A stretch of DNA of 18,113 nucleotides from Planctomycetota bacterium (lineage in GTDB: Bacteria; Planctomycetota; PUPC01; DSUN01). Below the pieces are notes generated by a model. It was not told the origin of the DNA, made no database searches, and worked only from the letters and a program-made list of their open reading frames with translations. Location: the NCBI GenBank assembly GCA_035384565.1, contig DAOOIT010000096.1, forward strand, positions 1 to 18,113, read 5' to 3'. Position numbers and translations under genes: made by a program. Of this stretch, positions 6,814 to 13,975 are shown piece after piece. Numbering within the stretch: position 1 is the stretch's first letter; each line of letters opens with the position of its first letter.

Positions 6814-6853
6814 CCACGGCGCCCTCGCCACGCACCCGTGCAGGAGGCCAGCC

Positions 6854-7198
6854 ATGCCCAGGATACTCGTGAAGGCGAAGAAAGTCCAGATGGCCGCCCA
6901 ACTCAACGACACGCCGACGGCGCGGGCCATCTGGAATGCCCTGCCCATCGAGAGCATCGCCCGCCTGTGGGGCAAGGAGGTCTACTTCGAAATCCCCGTC
7001 CACCAGGACCCCGACGATGCCCAGGCGAGCGTGCCGTCGGGCACCGTGGCCTTCTGGCCCGACGGCGACTGCCTGTGCCTCTTCTATGGCCAGACGCCCG
7101 CCAGCCCGGTCAACGTGGTGGGCACGCTGGAGGGCGACCCGAACGAGCTGGCCAGGGTGAAGAGCGGCGAGGTGATTCGGGTCGAGAAGGCGGAGTAG
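6854..7198 (+). CDS. cyclophilin-like fold protein (TM1367/DUF369-like)
   Basis: A 114-residue protein that resembles the TM1367 family (cyclophilin-like beta barrel, Pfam Cyclophil_like). Matching blocks are the LNDTPTARAIWNALPIES stretch (17-34), LWGKEVYFEIPV (38-49), SGTVAFWPDGDCLCLFYGQT (62-81) and PVNVVGTLEG (85-94). Members are small cytoplasmic proteins of unknown function; the fold resembles peptidyl-prolyl isomerases but catalytic activity has not been generally shown. The ATG has AGGAGG 6 nt upstream; a longer in-frame start at 6599 would run antisense through the neighbour and is rejected. A good promoter lies 40 bp upstream. It stands alone, converging on the dehydrogenase gene. 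Confidence 0.88.
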   Translation: MPRILVKAKKVQMAAQLNDTPTARAIWNALPIESIARLWGKEVYFEIPVHQDPDDAQASVPSGTVAFWPDGDCLCLFYGQTPASPVNVVGTLEGDPNELARVKSGEVIRVEKAE

Positions 7199-7199
7199 C

Positions 7200-7250
7200 C
7201 GGCAATCGGCGGTAGGGAGTCGGCGGCAGGGAGCACGCAGTAGGCAGTGC
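7200..7250. repeat. word-like spacer repeat (GGCAATCGGCGGTAGGGAGT type)
   Basis: The convergent spacer reads CGGCAATCGGCGGTAGGGAG then TCGGCGGCAGGGAGCACGCA and GTAGGCAGT, a chain of near-identical 6-8 bp words (CGGCGG, TAGGGAG/CAGGGAG, GTAGGCAGT). It has the style of the polA insert and the other spacers. No clear hairpin-plus-T terminator is present. Confidence 0.45.
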
Positions 7251-7264
7251 AAGTCCTGCTGCCT

Positions 7265-8221
7265 TCAGACCTCCAGAACCACCTTGAGTGCTCCGTTAGC
7301 GTGGTCAGCGTACATCTCGAAGGCCCGCTGGGCCTCGGCCCACGGCAGCCGGTGGGTGATGAGCGCGGAGAGGTCAATCTCCCCGTCCGCCACCATCCGC
7401 ACGGCGCTCTCGAAGAACTCCACACATTCCGGCCCCACGGAACTCACCATCTCCATCTCATTGCGCATGAAGTGATTCAGCGGGAAGTCCTGAGTCGCGT
7501 GGCGTGCGACGCCGAAGACGTAGACGCGCCCCTTGCGCCGGGGCAGGAGCGTCGCCGTGGCCAGCGATTCGGGCAGGCCCACCGCCTCCACGCTCAAGTC
7601 CACCATCGCCCCGCCCGTGAGGGCGCGCACCGCCTCGGGCACGTTCGCCTTCGCCGCATCCACGACGTCGGTGGCGCCGAAACGTCGGGCGGCCTCGAGG
7701 CGGTTCTCCAACAAGTCTATGCCGATCACCTGGCGGGCGCCCGCGTGCCGCAGCACACGGGTGAAGATGAGGCCCATCGGCCCCTGGCCGACCACGGCGC
7801 AGCGCTGGTTGGCGACGGACTGGATGCGGCTCATCGCCCGCAGCACGGTGGCCAGCGGCTGGGCGGTGATGAAGGGCACGGGGTCCTCGCACTTGGGCAG
7901 CCGCACGAGGCCCGGGGGCTTCGCGCGCACGAGTTCCGCGAAGCCCAGGTAGTCCTCGGGGTGCGCGAGCACGAGGGTCCCGGGCTCCCAGCCGGGGAGC
8001 CGCGATTCGACGACTGTGCCCACACACTCGTGGCCGTCCCAGCCCGGCGGCTTCGGATAGTCGCCCGCCCAGCGTCCGAGGCCGAGGAAGGGGTGGATGT
8101 TGCTGCCGCACACCGACACCCAGGCGCACCGCACGAGCACCTCGCCCTGGCGCGGCGCGGGCGCGACCACGTCGTCGCGCAGCGCCAGCGTGCGGGGCGC
8201 GACCATCTGAAGGGCTTTCAT
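7265..8221 (-). CDS. zinc-type medium-chain dehydrogenase/reductase
   Basis: A 318-residue NAD(P)-dependent medium-chain dehydrogenase (alcohol, sorbitol or threonine dehydrogenase-like). The N-terminal catalytic domain has Cys38 (VSVCGSN) and His64-Glu65 (GWDGHECVG), the usual catalytic zinc site. The Rossmann fold carries VVGQGPMGL (143-151) and an acidic residue after beta-2 (IGIDLLENRL), favouring NAD(H). Oddities: the four-cysteine structural zinc lobe is absent, and the position that is usually Glu in the polyol dehydrogenase EPL motif is Gln121 (QPLATVLRA). This suggests altered or weak zinc binding. The ATG at 8221 has GGAGG 6 nt upstream; the longer frame to 8302 only adds translated TGGA repeats. 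The substrate is not assignable; it converges with the cyclophilin-like gene. Confidence 0.88.
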   Translation of the reverse strand: MKALQMVAPRTLALRDDVVAPAPRQGEVLVRCAWVSVCGSNIHPFLGLGRWAGDYPKPPGWDGHECVGTVVESRLPGWEPGTLVLAHPEDYLGFAELVRAKPPGLVRLPKCEDPVPFITAQPLATVLRAMSRIQSVANQRCAVVGQGPMGLIFTRVLRHAGARQVIGIDLLENRLEAARRFGATDVVDAAKANVPEAVRALTGGAMVDLSVEAVGLPESLATATLLPRRKGRVYVFGVARHATQDFPLNHFMRNEMEMVSSVGPECVEFFESAVRMVADGEIDLSALITHRLPWAEAQRAFEMYADHANGALKVVLEV

Positions 8222-8246
8222 GGCAGACCTCCGTGGCACCGTAGAG

Positions 8247-8338
8247 GATGAATGGATGAGTGGATGAGTGGATGGATGGATGGGTGTCAGAGGGATTGGC
8301 ATTCACCCAATCATCCATCTGTCCAGCCATCCTCGCCA
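8247..8338. repeat. TGGA-type repeat forming an imperfect inverted repeat
   Basis: From 8247 the words GGATGAATGGATGAGTGGAT, GAGTGG and ATGGATGGATGGGTG form a degenerate tetranucleotide array. Beyond 8303 the complement words CACCC, AATCATCCATC, TGTCCAGCCATCC return, so the two arms can pair imperfectly around a loop of about 20 nt. It lies between the ccsA stop and the dehydrogenase start. There is no U-run, so it is not a standard terminator, though it could form a large RNA hairpin. Confidence 0.6.
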
Positions 8339-8365
8339 TGCCGACTCCCCGCGTCGCGGGCCCCA

Positions 8366-10288
8366 TCAGGAGTACGCGTGCAGGCCGCCCAGGAACGAGT
8401 TGCCCGCCAGGCTGAGCGTGCACGCCAGAAAGCCCAGAATCGCCGCCAACGCGGCGGAGCGGGGGCTCAGCCCCTCGCGATAGCGCTGGTGCAGGTAGAC
8501 CGTGTAGAGGACCCACCCGATGAGCGAGCCGACCTCCTTGGGGTCCCAGCTCCACCAGTTGCCCCAGGCGAAGTGCGCCCAGATGGCGCCCGCCAGCAGC
8601 GCCCCGAAGGTGAAGATCGGGTAGCCGGCCAGCACGCAGCCGTAGCTGATGCGGTCGAGGCGCGCCACGTCGGGGAGACGCCCTCTCACCCGTGGCAGGA
8701 CGAAGTAGAGCGCCCAGCCGATCGGCGTGGCCAGAAGCACCGCGATGCCCACGAAGGCCGCGATCTGCCCCGCCGGCGTGCGCGGCAACAGGGCCTTGGC
8801 CTCGCGGGCGTTCTGTTCGGCCTCGAGCGACGCCTGCACCCGCTGAAGCTGTGCCCGGTCGGCGGGCAGATTCAGGCGGCGGCCCACGGCTTCCGTGTAG
8901 TCGGCCCGCTCCCCGAGCTCACGGCCGATCTGCTTGATGTCCTTGTAGCGCACCTCCGCCCGCCACTCCACCCCTGCCCTCGCGAAGAGGTCCCGGAGGG
9001 ACTTGAACACGGGGTCGGCGGCCACCTCCCTCTGCTTGTCGAGGGTCAATGGCAGCCACCGGGCCTTGCTCAAGATGCTCTTGGCCTGAAGCGAGAGCGA
9101 CCGCCACAGCTCAATGTCGGCGTCGAGAGCCTGGCGCGTGAGCGCGCCGCCCTCCTCGGGCGCCACCTGGCCGATCACGCGGTCCAGTTCCCGGCGCTCG
9201 CGATGCAGGGTCTCGATCGCGCGCTCCTGGGCCCGCGTGAACCCGCCCAGGAGGAGACACGCGGCGAACAACGCACCGCTCGACACCACAAACACGAACG
9301 AGCCGAGGCCCGACCTGTCGTCCCGCTTGCGGGCCATCGGGTAGACCGTCCAGAAGAGGGCCAGCGCCGCGACGGCGAACACGCCCACGAGCGCGGCGCC
9401 GTAGCGCACGATCTGGATGGCCCCGATGGGGAGGGCCGTGGCCTCGCCCCGGGTCTCGTGGGGCGCGTAGGCCACCCCGCGGAACGGCAGGATCAGCCCG
9501 CCCAGCACCAGCGCGAGGACCAGGGCCGCGCACGCGGCTTTCACGAGGGTGCCGACGAGGAGAAGCCGCCGCTTCGTGCCCGGCAGCACCAGGGCAGGGT
9601 CATACGCCTTCACAAGCAGCAGGGCGCCCACGACGAAGGCGATGCCGAAGATCGCGTAGGCCAGGGCGGTGAGCGACACGTGGATGAAGAGCCAGTACGA
9701 CTGGAGGGCCGGCACGAGCTGGAGCTCGACCGACTTGGGCTGGATGGCGGCGAAGACGGTGAGCAAGCTCGCCGCGACGGCCAGGGCGGCATCCATCACG
9801 ACCAGGCGCAACGTCGGACTGAGCGCCAGGAGGGCGATCGCCGAACACCAGGAGGCGAAGGACAGGTACTCGTAGGTCTTGTCAATCGGCATCCGGGTGA
9901 AGTTGAGGAAGTCCAGGAGAATCATCTCCAGCACCACAGCCAGGGCCACCGCGGGAAGCCAGAGGAACCGCGTCCTGCGGCAGGCAATCCCGACCGCCAC
10001 CGCGGCCGCGGCCACCACCAGCAGCAGCGCATACACCGCCGCCTGCCAGGCCGGCCCCGCGGCGAACGCCCCAGCCAGACGCTCGAAGAACCTGCTGGCC
10101 GGCTCCGTGCCGATGGCAAACGACCGCCACACGATGCTCACCGTGTGCGCGGCCAGGCCCAGCCAGGCCAGGCCGCGCCCCAGGCGGGCCAGCCCCTCCC
10201 CCTTCGGGCGGAAGGCCGCCGCGGTCAGCACAAACGCCGCCGCCAGGTAGGCGCCGAAGGCGATCCAGAAGAAGCTCACATCGTTCAT
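8366..10288 (-). CDS. ccsA: cytochrome c biogenesis protein CcsA with large central insert
   Basis: A polytopic membrane protein of the System II cytochrome c heme lyase (CcsA/ResC). Family marks are His48 in AAHTVSIVWRSF, TYEYLSFASW (138-147), PALQSYWLFIHV with His203, the heme-binding WWD motif WGNWWSWDPKEV (575-586), and the final GLHAY with His637. Usual CcsA proteins are about 300-400 residues; this one is 640. The excess lies between about residues 230 and 540, separating PALQS-containing helices from LDRISYG and the WWD motif. The insert holds three or four extra hydrophobic segments (about 243-268, 293-314, 330-348, 508-530) and a charged, partly coiled-coil stretch at 350-505. The frame is clean. 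Its ATG overlaps the resB stop (ATGA), so the two are coupled; together they export heme and attach it to apocytochrome c. Confidence 0.92.
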   Translation of the reverse strand: MNDVSFFWIAFGAYLAAAFVLTAAAFRPKGEGLARLGRGLAWLGLAAHTVSIVWRSFAIGTEPASRFFERLAGAFAAGPAWQAAVYALLLVVAAAAVAVGIACRRTRFLWLPAVALAVVLEMILLDFLNFTRMPIDKTYEYLSFASWCSAIALLALSPTLRLVVMDAALAVAASLLTVFAAIQPKSVELQLVPALQSYWLFIHVSLTALAYAIFGIAFVVGALLLVKAYDPALVLPGTKRRLLLVGTLVKAACAALVLALVLGGLILPFRGVAYAPHETRGEATALPIGAIQIVRYGAALVGVFAVAALALFWTVYPMARKRDDRSGLGSFVFVVSSGALFAACLLLGGFTRAQERAIETLHRERRELDRVIGQVAPEEGGALTRQALDADIELWRSLSLQAKSILSKARWLPLTLDKQREVAADPVFKSLRDLFARAGVEWRAEVRYKDIKQIGRELGERADYTEAVGRRLNLPADRAQLQRVQASLEAEQNAREAKALLPRTPAGQIAAFVGIAVLLATPIGWALYFVLPRVRGRLPDVARLDRISYGCVLAGYPIFTFGALLAGAIWAHFAWGNWWSWDPKEVGSLIGWVLYTVYLHQRYREGLSPRSAALAAILGFLACTLSLAGNSFLGGLHAYS

Positions 10289-12132
10289 GGAGTCCGCTCC
10301 GCATCTTCCGTGGTTGCTGAGTCAGGGCTTCCCACGCCGGCGGCCAGAGCCGCGAAGCGCTGCCTGAACCGCTCGCGCCACTTGAACGAGTCGCCGGCCA
10401 GGAAAACTTCCTCGCGACCATCGCCTCGAGGGCGCACCAGGGCCCAGACACGTTCGTGCGTGCAGTAGAAGCACAGCACGACGCCGACCATCATCACCGC
10501 ACAGCCGGCCCAGACGGGCAGCATGGCGGGATGGGTCTTGAAGGTCAGCCACGTGGCGTACTCGGGAGCGAAGTCCACAGGAAGGATGCGGTAGTCCCCG
10601 AAATCCACCATCCCGCCCGGGCGAGGCTCGCCGGAGCGCAGGGGCAGCGGCACCCAGCGCTGGCGCGGTTCCTCGCCCGGCGCCTCCAGGGCGATGCGGA
10701 CGGCCGGGTTGACGGGGTCATCGGATGCGTTCCTGGCTTCGCCGGCGACGATCCGGCCGTCGGGCGTCTGCTCGAGCGGAATCTGCCAGTGCGGGAAGTA
10801 GTTGACCACGCGCAAGGCCAGGTCGGTCCCGGGCACGGAAACCCTCATTCCGGGCGGGACGGAGAGCGACACCTGTTCGAGCACCTCAGGCGGCGGCGGA
10901 TCGCCCGGCCCCGCTCCGCCCTCCTGCGGCGCCCGGCGCATCCGGGCGACCAGGAAGCTGACCGACGTGACCCCGCGATAGTCCGGCTGATAGCTCTGCT
11001 GGTAGACGTGGAAGCCGCGGTAGACGAGGGGGTGGTTCACCTCAATGACCGTGTCGGTGGGCGGCGTGGTGTCGAGCAGCGTCACGTGCGAGCCGAAGTA
11101 CTCGGGCTTGCCGAGCGCGTCGGCGCGGAACTCGAACCGGCGCAGTTGCAGGCGGAAGCGTGCGGCCCCCGGCGCTTCGCCGGGTCTCTCGCGCCAATCG
11201 CGTTGCGAGGCGGCCCGCGGGTCGAGAGGCACGGCCACCACCTCGCCGCGAGCCAGCAACTGCACGTGGCGGAACGATAGCTGGCTGGAGATGAAGCCGC
11301 CCACCACGATGAGCACCACGCCCGCGTGGACCACCTGGGCACCCAGCCGGCCCACGCCCGCAAGCTGCCCCAACGGCGCCCACCACCTCCCCAGGGCGCC
11401 CAGCCAGCCACGAGCCCCCTCGATCATCGTACACCGCCCCGCCGCCAGACGCCTCACCCGGAAGCCGCCTGAACGGAGGGAGGCCTCGAGCGCTGCCGCA
11501 ACGCCGGGCTCGGCAACGGCCTCCGCGTGGACGGCTCGCCGCCGGTACCACGCGGGGTCCTCCGAGGGCCTGTGACGGAATGCCATGCGCCACTGGGCCG
11601 GGAGGCGCTCGGCCGAACACGCCACCAGGTTCACGAGCAGCGCGGCGCACAACGCGCGAAACCACAGCGAGGTGAAGAGCGTGTGGATGCGCAGGAGAAG
11701 CATGGCCCGCCCGAGAACGGGGCCGAAAGAGTCCACATACGACAGCCGGAGGCAGGGCGAATCCCTCGCATCGCCCTGCTGGAGGCGCGGCCCGAGGGCC
11801 CGGGCGACGCCATCCCAGTCCGCCTCGGCCAGTGGGCCCTCCTGCACTCGCCGCGCGAGCGACTCGAACGTTTCGTCGCCCGCCAGGACGCCCGCCGCGC
11901 GGGCCAGGGCGACGAACTCGGCGGGCCTCAGCGCCGTGCTCGAGTGAGGAGCCAGCCGCCGCTCGAGGTAGCTGGCGGGGTTGAAGGACTCGGGCTGCGG
12001 CAGCACGACGCCGACCGTGGACGCCACGGCGATGAGGGCCAGGAGCGCCACCGCCAGGCGCACGCCTGCCACCGCTCGCCAGAGGGTCTGGATCGGCGAT
12101 CGGGAGTTCGAGATGGCGTGCCTCTCAGCCAT
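10285..12132 (-). CDS. resB: cytochrome c biogenesis protein ResB (Ccs1)
   Basis: A 615-residue ResB/Ccs1 protein, partner of CcsA in System II cytochrome c maturation. Membrane helices lie near 24-44, 155-172, 266-284 and 538-556, with a large extracytoplasmic domain between the last two. The family block VNHPLVYRGFHVYQQSY is at 365-381 and His269 (VVHAGVVLI) is in the third helix. Length is near the upper end for the family. The ATG at 12132 overlaps the apgM stop by one base (TGATG); the ribosome site is weak, with GGAGAAG about 12 nt upstream, so translation probably depends on reinitiation after apgM. The 3' end overlaps ccsA. A longer frame to 12225 runs through the apgM coding end and is rejected. 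Confidence 0.92.
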   Translation of the reverse strand: MAERHAISNSRSPIQTLWRAVAGVRLAVALLALIAVASTVGVVLPQPESFNPASYLERRLAPHSSTALRPAEFVALARAAGVLAGDETFESLARRVQEGPLAEADWDGVARALGPRLQQGDARDSPCLRLSYVDSFGPVLGRAMLLLRIHTLFTSLWFRALCAALLVNLVACSAERLPAQWRMAFRHRPSEDPAWYRRRAVHAEAVAEPGVAAALEASLRSGGFRVRRLAAGRCTMIEGARGWLGALGRWWAPLGQLAGVGRLGAQVVHAGVVLIVVGGFISSQLSFRHVQLLARGEVVAVPLDPRAASQRDWRERPGEAPGAARFRLQLRRFEFRADALGKPEYFGSHVTLLDTTPPTDTVIEVNHPLVYRGFHVYQQSYQPDYRGVTSVSFLVARMRRAPQEGGAGPGDPPPPEVLEQVSLSVPPGMRVSVPGTDLALRVVNYFPHWQIPLEQTPDGRIVAGEARNASDDPVNPAVRIALEAPGEEPRQRWVPLPLRSGEPRPGGMVDFGDYRILPVDFAPEYATWLTFKTHPAMLPVWAGCAVMMVGVVLCFYCTHERVWALVRPRGDGREEVFLAGDSFKWRERFRQRFAALAAGVGSPDSATTEDAERTP

Positions 12133-13349
12133 CAGGCGCCGTACTTCTCCAGGCCCAGGGCGTTGGCCACGAGCATGGGCATGAGGTGGATGCCGCGCAG
12201 GCGGCCCAGGCCGCCGCTGGCGCACGCGCGCTCGGTGAACTCCTGCACGCCGTCGGGCCGCTCGTACTTCGAGGCGATGGCCACGGGCACCGGGTGCCAG
12301 CTATGCATCTTGAGCACGCACGGGGTGGAGTGGTCGGCGGTCACGCACAACACGGCCGGGTCGAGGGCGCGGGCGCGCGGGATCAGCTTGTCCGCCTCCT
12401 CGATCACGTGCACCTTGGCATCCCAGTTCCCGTCCTCGCCGTAGCTGTCGGTCTTCTTGATGTGCAGGAAGAAGAAGTCGTAGTCGGCGTAGTGGCGCTC
12501 GAGGCAGGCGAATTCGCTCTCCATCGTGTCGCCGGCATCGGGCAGGATGTCCATGCCCACCAGGTTCGCCACGCCGCGGTACATCGGGTAGGTGGCGATG
12601 GCGGCGAACCGCATGTCGTAGGTCTCGGTGAGCAGGGGAATCTTCTCGAAGCGGGCGTAGCCTCGCAGGAGCAGGTTGTTGGCGGGGTGAGAGTCCTTGA
12701 GGATCGCGGCCGCCTGCCGGGCGAACTCGGCGACGATGGCCGCCGCCTTCTCGGAGCGCGCGTCGGTGGCTGCCACGGGCCGTGGGGGCTCCTTGCCGGT
12801 GGTCTGCGGGTCGGTCTCGGTGATGCCGTCGTAGAGGCCGTCGGCGCGGAGCACCAGGCAGGCGCGGTGCTCTTTCTCCGTGCGCACGAAGACCTCGCAG
12901 CCGGGGATCTTCACCCCCGCGTTGAGCATGGCCACCAGCTTCTCGTTCGTCTCGGTCGGGATGCGGCCGGCGCGGCGGTCGGTCACGAAGCCCGTCTTCG
13001 GGTCCACCGTGCAGAAGTTCACGCGGACCGCCAGGTCGCCGGGCCGGATGGGGAACCCGATGCCGAGCGCGCCCAGGAGGCCGCGTCCGATGTCGAAGAC
13101 GAGCGGGTCGTAGCCGAACAGGCTCAGGTGCGCGGGGCCGCTGCCGGGGGTGAGGCCGGGCAGCACATTGTCGAGCAGGCCGCAGACGCCTTCGCGCGCC
13201 ACGGCGTCCAGGTTGGGCCGCCGGGCCGCGCCCAGCTCGGTGGGCCCGCCCGCCTCGCGCGGCAGGCCGCCGAGGCCGTCGAACACCAGGAGGATGATCT
13301 TGCCCTGGGGCCTCTGGCGCAGCCTCTTGAGCACGTTGAGCAGCTCCAT
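12132..13349 (-). CDS. apgM: 2,3-bisphosphoglycerate-independent phosphoglycerate mutase, archaeal type
   Basis: A 405-residue metalloenzyme of the alkaline phosphatase superfamily that interconverts 3- and 2-phosphoglycerate in glycolysis and gluconeogenesis. It is the archaeal-type (aPGAM) form. Features seen: metal ligand Asp24 in LLVFDGLGGLP, catalytic Ser70 in TPGSGPAHLSLFGYDP (67-82), the IGRGLLGALG block (87-96), and the C-terminal metal site TADHSTP (Asp339, His340) with MHSWHP (His349, His352). The start is ambiguous: a GTG at 13358 has GAGG 4 nt upstream, and the ATG at 13349 has AAAGG 8 nt upstream; I chose the ATG. It lies 40 bp downstream of the Minf_1886-like gene and is followed by resB with a one-base overlap, an unusual pairing of glycolysis with cytochrome maturation. 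Confidence 0.94.
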   Translation of the reverse strand: MELLNVLKRLRQRPQGKIILLVFDGLGGLPREAGGPTELGAARRPNLDAVAREGVCGLLDNVLPGLTPGSGPAHLSLFGYDPLVFDIGRGLLGALGIGFPIRPGDLAVRVNFCTVDPKTGFVTDRRAGRIPTETNEKLVAMLNAGVKIPGCEVFVRTEKEHRACLVLRADGLYDGITETDPQTTGKEPPRPVAATDARSEKAAAIVAEFARQAAAILKDSHPANNLLLRGYARFEKIPLLTETYDMRFAAIATYPMYRGVANLVGMDILPDAGDTMESEFACLERHYADYDFFFLHIKKTDSYGEDGNWDAKVHVIEEADKLIPRARALDPAVLCVTADHSTPCVLKMHSWHPVPVAIASKYERPDGVQEFTERACASGGLGRLRGIHLMPMLVANALGLEKYGA

Positions 13350-13389
13350 GCCGGTCACCTTTCCTCTAGCGGTTCACGGGTTCCGGAGG

Positions 13390-13800
13390 TCACTCCTCCG
13401 TCGGGTCGTCCATGCGGTAGCGCTCGCGCAGGGCCTTCTGGAGGTCCAGAACCCCGGCGAAGTCGGCCTTGCTGTCGCGCGCGCTCTTTCCCAGGAGGCC
13501 GTATTCCACGAGGGTGAACACGATCTCCCCGAAGTCCTCGGTCGCCCGCACGCCCCAGTGGCGCAGGACTCTGGGGGCGAGGAAGCCGAAGCGTTCCACG
13601 GCGAGGTCGCAGAGGCCCTCCACGAGCTCCCTGCCCGAGATATCGCGGCGCTCGCCGAGTTTGCTGCACGTGTACTCCACGCCCTCGCACACGAAGGCGT
13701 AGGCATCGGCCTTGTAGCGCGGGTCCTTCGCCACGGCGGCGCGGAGGGCCAGATGGCGCTTGAGCAGGTCCTCCAGGCTGGGTTCTTTGGGGTCCGACAT
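13390..13800 (-). CDS. Minf_1886 family protein (Verrucomicrobia/Planctomycetes-restricted, unknown function)
   Basis: A 136-residue soluble protein with the layout of the Minf_1886 family (TIGR04138-like): KADAYAFVCEGVEYT near 30-44, ISGRELVEGLCDLAVERFGF (53-72), VLRHWGVRATEDFGEIVFTL (77-96) and a final DF-x-VLDLQKAL. The family is known mainly from Planctomycetes and Verrucomicrobia and has no experimentally defined role. No membrane segment or metal motif is visible. It lies 175 bp after ricT and 40 bp before apgM, probably in the same transcript. Recognition is from memory of the family pattern. Confidence 0.85.
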   Translation of the reverse strand: MSDPKEPSLEDLLKRHLALRAAVAKDPRYKADAYAFVCEGVEYTCSKLGERRDISGRELVEGLCDLAVERFGFLAPRVLRHWGVRATEDFGEIVFTLVEYGLLGKSARDSKADFAGVLDLQKALRERYRMDDPTEE

Positions 13801-13975
13801 GCTTCACCCGCCCATCGCAGGGCCTTGCGTCGCCCGGTGGGGTCGGAACTCCGCCCCGTGCCCGCTCCCTGCGCCCGTGCGCGCGGGAACGGTGGAAGGG
13901 TCCGCCGCGCGAGCGTGGGGACGGCACTGGCGCCGGTGCACCGGCCCGAGGATGTGGAACGGCCCGTGGCCCACG

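Noticed and set aside
8222..8302. N-terminal extension of the dehydrogenase (MPIPLTPIHPSTHPLIHSSS)
   Set aside because: It is a translation of the TGGA repeat; the ATG at 8221 has GGAGG upstream and starts the family homology.
13801..13975. Possible small gene or promoter between ricT and the Minf_1886-like gene
   Set aside because: No open frame with a ribosome site and no TTGAC-type promoter could be found; probably just an untranslated spacer of the same transcript.
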